DNA from: Diploscapter coronatus
Lineage: Eukaryota; Nematoda; Chromadorea; Rhabditida; Rhabditidae
Reading direction: 5' to 3'
DNA: 64,000 bases
NCBI GenBank assembly: GCA_964036155.1
Contig: OZ038422.1
Span: 58,427,201 to 58,491,200 of the forward strand
A program made the position numbers and the translations under genes. The notes beneath the pieces were generated by a model, which was not told where the DNA came from, made no database searches, and saw only the letters and a list, made by a program, of their open reading frames with translations. Shown in pieces: positions 23,640 to 37,209 of the stretch (the first letter of the stretch is position 1; each line of letters opens with the position of its first letter).

Positions 23640-25160
23640 CATTAGACATGGGAATTGGAAAGATTCGAAGGGTATCGAGCGCAGAGAAAATTTAGAACTC
23701 GTTCCAACTTCCTAGTAAGGCTTATGAAGTATTTCGCAAGAGATTGCGCCGTTTTTGAAACTTCCGACTTGAAATGAATCACGAAGAATGTTTAGAATAA
23801 GTTCAGAGTATTTCCATAAAAAATATCGAAATTCATCTGCCGAGATCATAAAAATTTCGATCATTCCTGTCAAAATTCACGAAACCCTTGCAAGTTTACA
23901 AATTAAGCCATTTCAGCAATGAAACGAGCCCTAAATCGCTATTGATTGATCGCTCTTCATTCATACGATTAAAAGAGCATGGTCAAGAAAATGAAGTCGG
24001 AACGATCTATCGACCGAACTCGAGTGCTCGGTTCGTTATTGGACTGAAATTGCGCAATTGATTATCACGTGCGGTTCAACTCTTTGCAAAAGGGGGAAAA
24101 TGAGAAGTTGGTAGCAAGAATGGAGAGAATCGAGTTTGACATGCGATTGACTTGGTGATGAACAGAGGGGATCGAGCAAGTTGTAGATGGGCCTCTAATG
24201 AGCGAACGAGCTTCGCAATGCACGTATCGATTGATGGGTGCAAATGCAGAAATGTGTGCTGTTTGCACTGCTTCAGATTGACCAGGCGAAAATGAACAAG
24301 CAAAGTCGAGAAATGAAGATGCGACTGGAACGCGACAAATCAAGACAGGCAATGTATGCTAATGAGGATATCAAAATTTTAAAACAAGAAAAAATCAAAA
24401 AGTCGCCAAAATTGCTTGAAAATTTCAAGGTCAAAATGCAAGGAGCAAGCGAGCGATTTGTCGCCCAAAATGAGGTTTCGACTCGAACAACGGGTTGATT
24501 TCGCAATGGAACCGATAGTCGGAGCGACCGAAGTGATTGGGGAAGCTTGGAGAGAAAAATAAGGAAGAAAATCGGGGAGAAAAAATGAAATGGAGAAATT
24601 TGATCAGTGTCCTAAAACAATCGAGATCAACTGTGACTAAAATCGAACGCGAAGCACGGGCTGCAGATCGATCGATCGATCGATTATCCGTCGGGAAATC
24701 GATCGATTTGGTCGATGGGGAGGGCGTCGGGCCGGAAACCGACCAGCACATTGACAGGTTTCCGGCTCCGGCCGAGATATTACAACAGGAGAGGGAAGCA
24801 GAAACAGGGGGAATGTGAATTCGCCTTGCTTGCATTCACTTCACAGCCTGCACTCGCATTGGGTCTTGCCCCGCTGCAAGGGTGAATCGAGTGTGAAGGG
24901 CGCAAGCAGCAGACACAGGCAGGGCTTTTGGCGTATTCAGGTAGCAAAATAGCACCTGCTTGCGGGAACTTTTCACGAAAATTAACCAATTTTAGGCCAC
25001 TTTAGCAAATAAATGTGAGAAGAGGAAAGAGCCGGCGAAAATGAGAGTTAGAGATGCGGGTTGCTCGATGCCACTTTCCGAAAACTCATTTCTCATCGAG
25101 TTTCTATTTTCACGATTTGTTTTCACCTCCGTATTTTCCCCGTGAATTTTCTTGACGAAT
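23640..25160. other. Intergenic region between divergent LARP1 and MICU genes
   Basis: No supported gene. It must contain the promoters of both divergent genes. A GATC-rich stretch (ATCGATCGATCGATCGAT, 24667-24684, with further ATCGATCGAT near 24699-24708) stands out. One open plus-strand frame (24238-24498, Lys/Arg-rich) lacks any recognisable feature. Confidence 0.5.
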
Positions 25161-25169
25161 TGTATTCAG

Positions 25170-28100
25170 ATGGCGTCCCGACGTGTCTCTGCTTGGCTAC
25201 ATCTGTTGCGTACCCTCGGCAGAGGCAGAAACATCGAACAAGTCAGGCAGAAATCGGGAGGATGGACTGGGAATGCGGGTGGAGCAGAATATGGTAAAAG
25301 AACTGCTGCTGCAGGAGGATCGATTCTAGCAATGAGCGCTGCTGCTGTCTGCGCATATGCAGCCACACTTCCCGTCAAATCCGACATTTTCGGTTAGTTC
25401 GAGTTTTTTTTTCTTGAAGACGGTAACTTGTTTTGAAAAAACTAGTTTTGGAGCATCAAATAATTTTGGCCTCCTATATTATACATTGCCGAAATACCGA
25501 CACCATCTCTTTTTCTTATTTCTCCCCGTTGTCTGCACTCTCATCCTAAAGTCCGGTGTCAGTGTGTCGACGATTTATAATACAGTGCCTGTATTCATAA
25601 ACACATTGGAAGACTTCCAATTGCCTCTCGGTCGTTTTTCCTTGCTGCAAAACGCGATCGAGAGACGATCAGAAGCCTCCAGATACGTTTATGAATGCGG
25701 GTACAGGAGGCCGATAATTTGCGTCAACATTTCACTGTCTCTCTCACATACACACACTTTCGTTTCTTTCCACTCGGAAAGCGTATCTCGTTTTCCCATA
25801 CATTTTTCCGAAGTATATTGATTCCCTACCTCTCTTTCTGAAGTGCCGTTTTCCTCACTTGTGCTCTCAAAAAAGGTGCTTCCCAAAAATGTGAGTGGGA
25901 GAATCGACATGTTGTCACAATTTTCATGAGCGCCTGAGTGAGGAAATAAAGTAATGTAAACATCCAGATTCAAAATCTTCCTTGCTTTTACTCACAAGCA
26001 TATCTGAACATTCCTAAAATGTTCAATCATTCACTAAACTTTCCTAAATCTCCTCTCTTCAGAAATAATTATTGGTTCTCCTTGCAGGCGAGAGCGAGCA
26101 AGCCAAGCACCAAGTGCACTCCGATCACAAACTGACGAGGCGCGAGCTCAGATTCCTGCAGTTCGCTTCTGTCGAATACGACGACGTCATTTACATGTCT
26201 CCGATGGATTTCATCGATTCGCTTACTCTGGATCGGCCGAGAGGTAATCATCGTTTTTGATTTAAAGCACACGATTCTATTAAAGCTCACTATTCTTCCT
26301 ATGAAGAAGGGGTGTTCGGTGTAGTGCGATCCGATTTTTTACGATGCTCAGAAAATTGTTGGTCATGGAATGTAGCGCATGATTTTCATATCGCCAGCAC
26401 TATTCACCCCTAAGTCATTTGAAGATATTTCAAAAACGAACATTTTCTTCCAAATTTTCAATCATTTGGCTCGCGCAATTCCACCTGTAATCGTAATTTT
26501 CTTTCAGAGCGTGTCTATCGTCGGGTTGTAAAAGAGAAGGAGCTGAAGATAATGCTGCAGGCGACTCCTCCATTCCGCAAGGGAGACAAGACACTCTTTC
26601 GCCGACTCGAGCATCAGGGACTCATCAGCTATTCCGAATACATCTTCCTGCTCACTCTCCTTACGAGTAAGCCTTGTTTCAATATGCAAAGATTTTTCTC
26701 ATAAATTGTGAATCAGTTCAAAATAGTTCTTATGAATTGGGATATCGAGTGACCATTAGAGTGTCTCGTTAGAACGTGTTTGCTTCAATTAGAAATAAAA
26801 GATGCCCCATTTTTCTTTCTTTCTTTCGTATAACGGACGAGAAATGAAATAACTCATTTCTCATCAAAGCGCTATTTTCTATCTTAAAAGTTTACTGGTG
26901 AGCTGGATAAGTTATAAGATGAATTTTTTCTCAAAAGTTACGCATTATTCTTTGAGGAAGTTTCATTTTTCAAAAAGAAATGGAAAATTTCAGAGTCGAA
27001 ATCAGCCTTCAAAATCGCCTTTCTCATGTTCGATGACGATGAATCCGGTACGATCGAGAAGGACGAGTTCCTGACGGTCAGTCCTTTCTGCTAACCTACA
27101 AGCAGAGCTACCAGCCATAAGCTAGACGGCTCCTTCCCTCCCCTCAAATCCCGCATGGCTGATTAACCCTTCTCAGTCGATAATTTGCCTAGTAGCAGCT
27201 TGTTGCATGTCCCTAACCAGCTCCTTTAGATTTGCCTCGCCATTTACATGTTCCTTTGCTCCTCCCCCGAGTTACAGTCAGATTTTCCTCCCTGCGATCA
27301 TTTGCTTTTGTGTCTCATTGTAGTGACTGCTTGCAGATTCGCAACCTCATTTCCACTCTTCGATCCTCGAGGAACGTCAATTCCAACAACCCTCAGGGAA
27401 CAGCCAATGCAAATGCTGACGATGTGAGTCGATCATTTGAAAATATTGAAAGTAAAGCGGAAAAATCCGAGAGAATATTTACTGTATCATGCAAATGTCC
27501 CGAGGAATTCTGAAATTTCTCGTTTGCAACTAAAACCAATTTAAATATCGTACGAGAAGTATTACTTTCGTGAGAAATTAATTCAGATTGTTTACATAGT
27601 GGAGAAGTTGAATTTAATGAATGACCTAATAGAGTAGCGTGATGTCTGGTTGTTTGTAGAGCCAGTGCCAACTCGACCCAACCGACTACCATTTCGTCGT
27701 CAGTCGTCATGCAAACCGGCTCTTCTACGGACTCGACAGCTACCAGATCGTATTTGCGGTATAGTTGTTTTTCGGTATCTATTATCAAATGTGAAGTCTC
27801 GACTTTTATTAGAAGTCACTCGAATTTGGACTCGGTTAATTTTCGTTTGTTCGTATAATAGTTTCGTGAGATGTTCATGAAGAATGAATGCAATGAATGT
27901 CGAGCTTTCCAAAATCTCACTTCTTACTTTCGATCATTAATTGCATTTCATTCTATCGCGTGTTACAGTGTCAGTGTCTGGTTGTGATTGTGTTGCAGCT
28001 TAGTCTCTGTTTCGTCTGTGCACCTGAGTTTGCCTGCCTTTCCTTTTCCTGTCCCTCTCCCTCAGCTATTCTTCCATTTCCTCCATTAATTCCAATTATA

Positions 28101-30297
28101 AGACCGTTTGCAGATCTCTCAAATGTTCGCGGCCCGAGCTGCTCATTTACATGGAACGCAACTTGTCCCTGTTCGTGAAAACCCTTTCACAATCCACCAG
28201 GACTTTTAGTCGAAAAATTCACAAATCACGAAATCCTTGTAGAATTTGACCGAAAGTGGATGTCATATTCTCCTAGTTGATAGAGCATGTCTTTATGTGC
28301 ATTGTAGGAAAGTTTCTGAAATAGTAGGAGATGAGATATTTTGAATCACTAATTTCTGAAAGTAGGAACAAATGTTCCTCTATCCTTGAAGAATTTCACT
28401 TCCAAAATTATCTAGATGAATGTGCATCAACCTGAATCCTGAATTCGAAGTGGCTTGTATATGTTTCTTTCGAATGGTAAAATTGAAGAAGATAATGATT
28501 GCAATTTCAGAAAAGCGAAGAGGAGGTGAAGAAACAGGACACGACACTCGTGCTGCATTTGTTCGGAATTCGAGGAAATGGAAAGCTCTCCTTCGATGAA
28601 TTCCAGAGGCAAGGGTTTCTTAAAAATAATATTTTTGTGCAAAATTCTTCATGAAATACAGCGATGAAAAGCGAAAGAAAGCTTCGTCTTATTCTTTCCG
28701 ACATTTGTTAAAAATGGGTGTAATTCAGTTTGCATGCAAGAATCTTCGAATTTGTTCACGAAGAACTACTTTAACTTCAGTTAAACATTTATGGATGCTT
28801 CCTAACTTTCTTTCACTGATAAAAACTCATTTTAATTAAATTCACTAGAAGAGCTTTTCACGCATCCGCCTTCGATTTGACTGGTTTTCATACTAAAGTG
28901 GTATTTCATGATGTTGATCACGGATCTGAAGTCAGAAAGTGCCTGATTAGAGTCATTCGGTCAGTAAATTTCGAAAACCGTTTTGAAAAATGCAGAAATT
29001 ACAAATTAGCATACATCATTTCTCTATGGAATATGAGTTTTCGAAATTTCTTGCCCGAATGGACCCAATCGGACACTTTCTGACTTCAGTATCGTGATTA
29101 GTGTCATGAAATATTCTTTTATTATGAAAATCAGGCGAACACCTGGAAAGCTTTCCTAGTCAGTTAGAGGACAGAACTATTGTAAAATGGATATTTAGAT
29201 TCTACGAGAATCTGCAAGAAGAAATAATGGAAATAGAATTTTTGGAATTTGCGAGGGGAATGCCAACTATTTCTCCTGTCGATTTCTCCAGGTTGATTCT
29301 TCGGTATGAGCTTTGATCTCGTCTCTAAAGAAAGCGTTCAATTTCAGATACACAATTGTAAATACTGACGATTATTACAAATACATTCAGCGAGTTCAGG
29401 AAAGGTCGAGATCTGATGAAAAAGGTAATTTTCGCAGAAAACTATAACTCGATTAAATCTCGCAGTAAACGAGAAGATAAGATTCAGAGATGATATTTTT
29501 CTTTAATTTGAGTTTTGTTTGTAGAAAAAAGCATTCATTCCTGCAATGATTTTTTTTAATTTTAGGTGTTTCACTAGAACAATGGGCAAAATTCTCTATC
29601 TTCCTAAACAATTTGGAAGAATTCACAACTGCAGTTCGTCTCTACACGAATGCAGACATTCCTGTTTCTCCTGAGGAATTCACTAGAGCTGTTGAATCCA
29701 CTATTGGTAGACTACAATGAATTTTTAATTAAATTTTATTTCAAGAAAATTTTTCGCTATAGAAGACTTGAGAAATTCAGTTACAAATAGCGTTTTGGTA
29801 GCGTAGAAGGAAAAGATAAATAGCCACCTTTTCTCAACATGTTTATTTTTGAATACTTTTATTTTTGTTTCTATGTTGCCAAAATAATGAATTTCCAAAA
29901 TGGTAAAGACTTTGCCAATTTTTGGATACGTAAACTGACCTTTTAAAAGTGTAAACTGTTGTTTCCATGCGTTATTTCTCGTTCTTATTTCCCCTGAAAG
30001 AAAAGATTACTTTTATAAAAAAAAAAAGTCCATGAGTCCCAATTTTGTGAACTAATTCATTTTCAACCATAACATTTTTAAAAAATTTATTACAATTTAG
30101 GTCAACGTCTGGACCCAGTGATCGTGAATCTGATATTCCGCATTTTCGACGCGAACAACGATGGAACGCTGAGCTACAGCGAGTTCCTGGCCGTGATGAA
30201 CGACCGACTGCACAGGGGACTCAGAGGCCGATTGGAGAAGCAGTACACTTGGAAGGCATTCAAGAATTGCGTTGTCAACGAAATTACCAGATACTAG
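25170..30297 (+). CDS. micu: Mitochondrial calcium uptake regulator, MICU2/MICU3 type
   Basis: MICU proteins gate the mitochondrial calcium uniporter from the intermembrane space. Exons: 25170-25392, 26088-26243, 26508-26666, 26994-27076, 27337-27423, 28511-28608, 29199-29303, 29348-29424, 29566-29706, 30101-30297; 441 residues, all phases consistent. The N-terminus is Arg-rich with a hydrophobic AAAGGS...AATLPV segment (targeting and membrane insertion). Then FLQFASVEYDDVIYMSPMDF and GLISYSEYIFLLTLL are family signatures. EF-hand 1 is DDDESGTIEKDE; EF-hand 2 is DANNDGTLSYSE, followed by DRLHRGLRGR. The internal segment LEFARGMPTISPVDFSRLIL matches MICU2/3 better than MICU1, and the MICU1 poly-Lys stretch is missing. 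The ATG directly follows a TATTCAG acceptor, leaving no 5' UTR except a spliced leader. Intron 28609-29198 has a GC donor. Confidence 0.93.
28879..29137. mobile_element. Foldback element with about 100-nt arms in MICU intron
   Basis: Arms 28879-28980 and 29033-29137 are inverted copies. CTGAAGTCAGAAAGTG in the left arm is exactly inverted in the right arm, and the flanking TATTTCATGA, AATTTCGAAAAC and TTTTCATA words pair too. The loop is about 50 nt. It fills nearly half of the intron with the GC donor (28609-29198). Confidence 0.85.
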
Positions 30298-32010
30298 AAA
30301 AAGAACCAGGAATAGAGGATTAGTTAGAAATGTGAGAGAGGAGAAATGCGCATAATTAAGGAAATCATGCAACACATTGCAACTTACTCTACTTTCATTT
30401 TAGTGATTCAGCTTAAGCATAACTGTGTTTATTCTCAAATTGAAATGAGCCTATCACTATTTTAAGCATTATCTTATTTTGTTGCCTTATTTAGCCCTGC
30501 TAAATGTACAAATCAGGTCAGCAACACAACTAGATGGAAATTTTAGATTTAAAAATGCTTGGAATATGATATTTTATCAAACATTTTGGCGAAATTGAAT
30601 TTCCTCCAATCATATTCTCATTGCGTCAAAATATCTCCCATCCTAAAAATGCCATGTTGACAATTTTCATCCAGCTGCGCTGTCAGTTCCGATATTTGGT
30701 GCTTACTTATTTTCATTAAGCCATTCGTTTTCTCATCCTTCATCATTTTCATTATTTATCCGGTTAGCTCGAATGCAGTCTGCAAAATGATGCTGTTGGT
30801 CTTAGCTGTGATGCAATTCAATATTAGCCATGTCGATTTATCTCTAGTCTTCAAATGACACATGCCTATTACTTGCCTGAAAATAAACAGAAGTATCGTT
30901 TATTCGAAGTGTATCGATGTACGAGACAAATTTACTCTTTAATTGACAACAAAACGCTACTTTTTCTTGCAATTTGCAGAAAAGTTGAAAATTACTCAAG
31001 CGGAACGAATTCTCGGTTTCTCGCTTTTGCCAAACATCTCTGAAGCCACAGGTGCTGTGGACGGGCATGCATATAATTATGAAAGAATCAAATGAAAAGT
31101 GTCGGTTACGCAGGCAAAGGCAGAAAAGAGGATGTAAGCTATTCCTGCACACTTCAAAGGGAATGAGTGATGGCACCTTGCTAAAGTTGCACACTTTGCT
31201 TGTTTCCTGAAAATGGCAACATTCATTGCCTTCTGCTCATTGCTCTTTTCTACTCGATCAATGTCATGTCTGTTGTGAGATTTCTGCTGCGTCACTCCTC
31301 TGCTGCATATCTGCATGCCCGACGATGTTTCGTGTTTATGTTTGGTCGGAACGAATCTCATCAGTTAGGACTCCGAGATGCAGATATTTTCGTCTTCTGC
31401 CCCCAGCCTCATTATTCTCTTGACACCAGCAAATTGCCTTTGCCTTCTGCTTCCATTCCTCCATCCTCATTCCTTGGCTCGATTTGATTCAATTCTCGAC
31501 TTTTCCTCGAACCATTTCTTTTTATGGAATCATAGCTTTTGCCTTGTGACTTGTGTCGTATCTTCACACATTACAGATATCACAGATTATGCCAAACTTG
31601 AAACTAGTGACGCAGGCAGAGGTTTCAACTCGATTTCTCTTCTTTCCTTTTATACACTTTGTTTTCATTCCTGTCACTGCATAATTTTTTCAAGCCCATT
31701 TCCTGCAGCCATTTTCAACTTTTCTTCCTTGTTTTGCTCGTTTTCATCTAGCTTTCATAACTTCAGAAATTTCAATTTCACGCCCTATCTACCTGCTCTG
31801 TCTGTGTTCATCGCTTCGTTTCCTCTCTTCTTTTCGACGTCCCAGGTTTTATCTCCTTCCCTTCTAGCTCATAATCTCCTAATCCCCCTACCTTTATCCT
31901 TTATCAATATCTGTCTTGTAATCCTTCAATTTCCCATGTTTATCACCACTTATCACTCCTCTCTCTGCCTTTTCTAGTCTCTTTCCTGCGGCTTCTCAGT
32001 TTTTCGCTTG
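30298..32010. other. Intergenic region between MICU and SLC26 genes
   Basis: No supported gene. From about 31380 to 31990 the plus strand is C/T-rich and opens a long but meaningless frame. The end of the region has a CTTGCAG acceptor (32007-32013) that probably starts the SLC26 mRNA. Confidence 0.5.
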
Positions 32011-32124
32011 CAGCTAATTCATACGAGCAAATCGAATTGTGTCGTGGTGCGCGTAGCGCATTCAGCATTTCATCCATTTCATCAGTGATTCCTCGACTGG
32101 CTGCCATTCCATTCTGCATTCCCA

Positions 32125-35100
32125 ATGGATTCAGTGTCTCTGCTCGGCCCTCCGCAACCATCCAGACCTCTAAATCAGGTAACAGTTCAATAATTTATCA
32201 TTTTCATCGTCGCTAAAAATACCTCATTCTTGAAAAAGAGTGGGAAGTGTCACAAATTCGCAGCAAATCTCATTTTCTCTGACCTCGTCTACTCATCTTC
32301 CTCTTGGCACGTAGAATATCTCTCCGATTTCTGTTTTCGTCGCAGAAAGATGCATTATTGTTCAGGAAGATTTCGATTCGAAATTCAACTATGTGAAGTA
32401 TCGCAAGAAGAGGACCAACTGCGAGATATTCAAGACGGTGTTCGTCAAGGAGAACTTCAGACATTATCAGAAAGCAGCAGACTTTCTACCATTCGCTAGT
32501 TGGATACAAAAGTGAGTCTGAAACGAGGATTTGGTCACCCAGAAAAGTAGTTGCATAGTGCATACGAAATAGTATGGGGAAATAATCTTTTTCCTATCAA
32601 ACTTAATTCTATTTCTCATGAAACGATGCTGCGATGAAATTACATTTCTTTTCAAAATTTTCAAAAGTTGAGGTGTCAAAATTTTGCAGGTACAATGTGA
32701 AATCTGCCGGAGTGCGAGATCTGCTTGGCTCTTTAACAATGGCTGCGCTGCTTCTTCCACAAGGTAGAAGTTTCTTATATTTACTATTTCGGATATTTTC
32801 TAGAATGTTATATTAAAGCGATTTAAAAAAATATGTAATCTTAACCAAGAATAAAATGATGATGATAAAATTCCAAACTCAATTAATTCATATTCTAGAC
32901 AGTTACTTTCAATTTCAATGATTTATGCTATTTTGCACGTCTCAGATAAAATGTCATAGCAGTGGATTATGTCGAGATTTAGGCATCGCGAATGGTGTGC
33001 TTCTCGAAGATCTAAACGCAGGTCTGCTTTCGCTGATTCTGCCTCAATTCATCTATATCTTCCTCGGCTCTGCAAGGCACTGTACGATTGGTGAGAAATC
33101 TATCGCTGCTTCTAAAGTTAATGTCTTCGAAAACGATTAATCCACCAAAAACCTTCAACATTAGTTTCTTATCTCGAAAGAATCCGCAAATACTAAGATT
33201 AGCGCATAAGATATCGTCTATTTCAGGCTCAATAACATATACCTCGTTCCTTGTGTATTGCTGCAAATATTATTCGAAAGCCGATCTCTCCACACTTGGC
33301 TTCTACTGTGGCATTTTTCAGGCGAGCGATTATGAAAATCTAAATCTTTGAAAAATCTTGTTTTCAGTTTCTGTTATTTTTGTTACCTTTGGACTTCGTG
33401 TTTGGGTTTCTCTCTTCGAGCATTTTGATAGGATTTTCATTGGGTCTTTTCCTTCGAATAATAGTCCACTTCATTCCATACTTCATCGTGTTTCGTCACC
33501 AGGAATGTGATACAAACATGCGAAAAATGGTAAGGATCTATCAATTTTATGCAAAATATAAACGACAGTATAAAGATCGAATATTCACGAAATAATTCAT
33601 ATCAAAGCAGCGCTTTCATCCTTTAGAAATTATTTTGAACTGACATTTATGGTATCCCGAGTTTTCTACTGCTAAGTCAGCATCATCTGCTGGATTTATC
33701 ATCAAACGTTTTTTTTCCTTATATCTATGTCTCCTAATTTAAATGAACTCTAAAAACAGATCACAAATCCAAGAAGCCAACATTTTTCATTATGATGAGT
33801 TTCCTATTTACTTTTTTTCTTTCAAAATCTCTAAGTTTCAGTGTTTCTCGGCAGTAGCCCCATGCCTGCAATCGCACGATGTGATGCTGATTGCAGTCCT
33901 CTCTGCCATCGCCATTCTCATCCTGTTCCGATGCAAACTGCACAGTCTGCTATCGAAGAAAATTGGATTTATGCTTCCATATGAACTAATTGTAGTAAGT
34001 AGTCGTCTTCGGAATTCTGAATATACGATGCATAATTCTGTTAGAAATGTTATGAAACTAGCTGATGCAATCATTCCCATTTGCCTAAAATTTTGTGTAA
34101 TTCGCTATCTAACAGAATGCGAAATATGTCATCATTTCGAGTCATACTTTCCTGTTTTAGCTGATTCTTCTTTCCCTCATCGCATTGACGCTCGACATGA
34201 ACGGAAATTTGAAAGTTGCAGTTTTCAATTTGAGGTGAGTTTTCAATTTTACAAAGATTCAAAAGATAGTAGCAAAAATATTACAGAAGCTTACGTAGGC
34301 TTGATCTTTCTGAACCATATTATAAAACTAAGTATGCTGTAATATGCTGTATTTAAAATTTTCAGTATCGCTCCTCCCCGTTTCGAGCCATTTTCATCTT
34401 CCCTCTCCCCTTCTCTTCTACTGGATTCAATGGCAATCGCTCTGTTTTCTGTCGCAACTCACATTCAAATAGCCAGGTCCATCGCCATTGAGAAGATGCA
34501 TTTCGTACACAGGAAGCAGGCTAGTTTTTTCTCTTAATATTGAGTCGGTCAGAAAGTCTTTAACATATCTTATTAGAAATCCTATGAATTTCACAAACAT
34601 CTACAAGGCTAATCAAATTATGCGCTGATTATTGTTGGTTTATGAAATATCTATCATGAACAAATGATGTCATCTCTTCAACAACGCACCCTACAAAGGT
34701 TCAGACATTTTACTAAATCGAATTTTGGTAAGAGCTTTCTGACCAGCGCAATAAATGATAACAGCAACAAAAATCTAAAGATATTCTTATTTGCAGGAGC
34801 TGTTGTGCTTCTCGATTCTCTCCCTGATTTCCTCTGCGTTCTCCCTCCTGCCCCCCTCGTCCTCACATGGAAATAGTCAGATAAATATAGAATCTGCCAA
34901 GTATTCACTGGTAAGAAATATCTTCATCTTCATTTACATATTCTCTAGACGTCTAAAATGGAAACTAAGATAGGGGATAAGATTTAGGAGTTTAGAAGTA
35001 GGATAAAGTTTTTGATAAATATATAAAGAAATCTCGAAAAGTAGATGCATGATAGCAGGCAAAATAGGATGGGATTTTATTTAATATGAAAAAAGAGATT

Positions 35101-36716
35101 AGATGGTTTGATATATTAAAATTGGGTTTCGATACTGATCTATTTTCTAGCCTCTGTATCAAAAGTTTCTTTTCCATGCTATTTTATATGCAACTATTGG
35201 TTCTGCTTTTTCTAGGATTCCTAAAAATTCGACTTAAAATATAAATATAAATTCTAGGTAAGCAATTTGATCGCAGCCGGTTGGTTGATTGTGTTCATCT
35301 ACTTCGGCTCTCCTCTCATCAAATATGTGTCTGTTGTGAGAAATTAGCTATTTTTCAATAATTATGCAAAATGTTCAGTTGCAATGTGTGGTCGCAACAA
35401 TTTTCATGCTCAATTCATACAGTATCAAGGAGAATTTCCTCACTCTGCGACAACTCTGCTCTTCTAGCTGCTGGGATGCGGTAATTATCTAATTAATTAC
35501 CCAGTTAAATTTTTAATCACTTCTAGACTCTGGCAATTATCGCTCTGTCCTGTGCATTCTTCATTCCCAATTCCTGCAAGGGATTCCTCATCGTTTTCGT
35601 CATATCAATCTTTGCTGTCGCTCTCAAAGTGCAAATGTAAAAAAATTCCAATGTATTTCAATGAAATCTGAGATTAAACTTTTAGGACACGGCCACAAGT
35701 GCTAGTTCGGGTTTCGGAAAATCATTTGGGAGAGGAAGATCGGTAATCTCTTATTTATTACTCTGAGAGTTGATCTTCATTTCACTATTATTATCAATTT
35801 AGTTACGAGGCCGAATTTCTTGACACTCCCGTTAGAATTCTGAGACTTTCGTCTCCAATAATCTACGCGAACTGTGAGCAAATTCGACATGAAATTTATC
35901 GACAAGCAGGAATTGTCAAGGGGTAGAATATTGCCGAAAGGAGAAACAAATTGTTTGCAAGTTTAGATTGATCGGAATTGGCATCGGTTCACGAACAGTG
36001 AGCTTAAGAAGCACACAAGATCCGAAGAAGGACAGTTTGGCTGGAAGGAGCAGTAATAATCTAACGAATATCGTTATACAGGATTGTGATCTAAATCAGG
36101 TCTTCAACTCCTTATAATTTACAGAAGTAGTCGTGTTTAAATTTAGGCTCAATTATCAGAAACTTCCGTTGCCACACTCAGATTCATAATTTTGTACTGC
36201 TCTGGAGTGGAAAGCATAGATCGAGATGGAATAACCATGCTTGCGCAGGTACATTAGTTAAAACATGGAAAATATTTGCAATTTTCAATGAGAATTTAAT
36301 GAAAAATCATTACCCATTGTTTATGACTCACTTCATTAGTTTTTTTTCCAGACATATTCCGACTTGAATAACGATCATATAAAATTATTCTTTGCTGGAG
36401 TTCAAGGTAAGTTGTTAAAATCTTTTTTCCTAAATGTTAAAATTTAGCCAAAGTCCGAGATGCGTTTGAGATTAATGGTGTTTATGCCCGAATACCGAGG
36501 AGCGTCTTCTTCCCGACCATACAGGAAGCCTTGGCTGGTGCTAGAGTTCTTGTATTGCCTTTCCACACAAGGTAATTATATTGTTTTTAATATGTGTTTT
36601 CCATGAGTTATTTTTAATTTTATAGTGTCTCAATGAACGGCTGCAGAGACACGATCGCGTTTTCGAACGCCAACTCGAATCTCGAATTGCACCGAGTTTC
36701 GCCTGAAGTTGTTTAA
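32125..36716 (+). CDS. SLC26 (SulP) family anion transporter with STAS domain
   Basis: SLC26 proteins exchange or channel anions (sulfate, chloride, oxalate, bicarbonate) across membranes. Twenty exons: 32125-32178, 32366-32511, 32690-32763, 32983-33090, 33227-33321, 33368-33529, 33842-33994, 34161-34234, 34366-34519, 34797-34910, 35258-35335, 35379-35480, 35527-35636, 35686-35742, 35803-35922, 35967-36099, 36147-36248, 36352-36406, 36448-36571, 36626-36716; 701 residues, phases consistent. Cytosolic N-terminus, then VRDLLGSLTMAALLLPQGIA (family: GD..AG...A....PQG.A), a series of hydrophobic segments, HRKQELLCFSILS (family NQEL...G..N), and a STAS domain from about residue 475. The usual PxYGLYS element after the first helix is replaced by LNAGLLSL, so substrate handling may differ. 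Introns at 33322 and 34520 need GC donors. The substrate cannot be told. Confidence 0.9.
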
Positions 36717-37209
36717 CCAAATCCAATTAAGGAGTTGCAGAAAGGATCTTCATTATATCAAATATTTATTCTAACATATTATCATTAATCAGGAATAAGC
36801 AGTTCTCTTGATTTCAGAATGTGGTTTCTGGAATAGAAATGACAAGTGGAGAGAATGTTATTTGAATCATTGCATTATCTAGTGTATCACGATACTGATG
36901 CAAGTACAAAACTGCGACAATCGAGAATTTGAGATCAATTAAGTTGATAAATGACATAATTTTTAAATAACGGGATGGCACAATATTATTTTTGGCACAG
37001 GTTATCTAATGATTATTGCATCGAATTATTTTTGTACGTATGACAGTAAACAATAAATTATGAAGAACGAAATAGCACCATATGGATTTTGTGATAATGT
37101 AGGGAAGAGGTAATAATATTTATATACTTTGTTAATTTAAATTTGCATGAAAGCTCGAAAATCTTATTCGTTGAATGGTGTGTTTAAAACATTAAATTAA
37201 ATGCACCTG
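36717..37209. other. Convergent 3' region between SLC26 and the flavodoxin-like gene
   Basis: AT-rich, without a coding frame. It holds the 3' ends of two converging genes; AATAAATT occurs at about 37050 on the plus strand, possibly the SLC26 poly(A) signal. Confidence 0.5.

Noticed and set aside
24238..24498. Lys/Arg-rich plus-strand frame upstream of MICU
   Set aside because: No start context, splice sites or family resemblance; ordinary AT-rich intergenic composition.
26850..26875. Short GAGAAATGA/TCATTTCTC hairpin in a MICU intron
   Set aside because: Only about 10 bp of stem; expected by chance in a window of this size.
31378..31977. Plus-strand frame of 199 codons before the SLC26 gene
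   Set aside because: C/T-rich composition explains its length; no recognisable protein and no link to SLC26 exon phases.
33743..34342. Plus-strand frame of 199 codons within SLC26
   Set aside because: It is one real exon (33842-33994) plus intron read-through; the next SLC26 exon (34161-34234) is read in a different frame.
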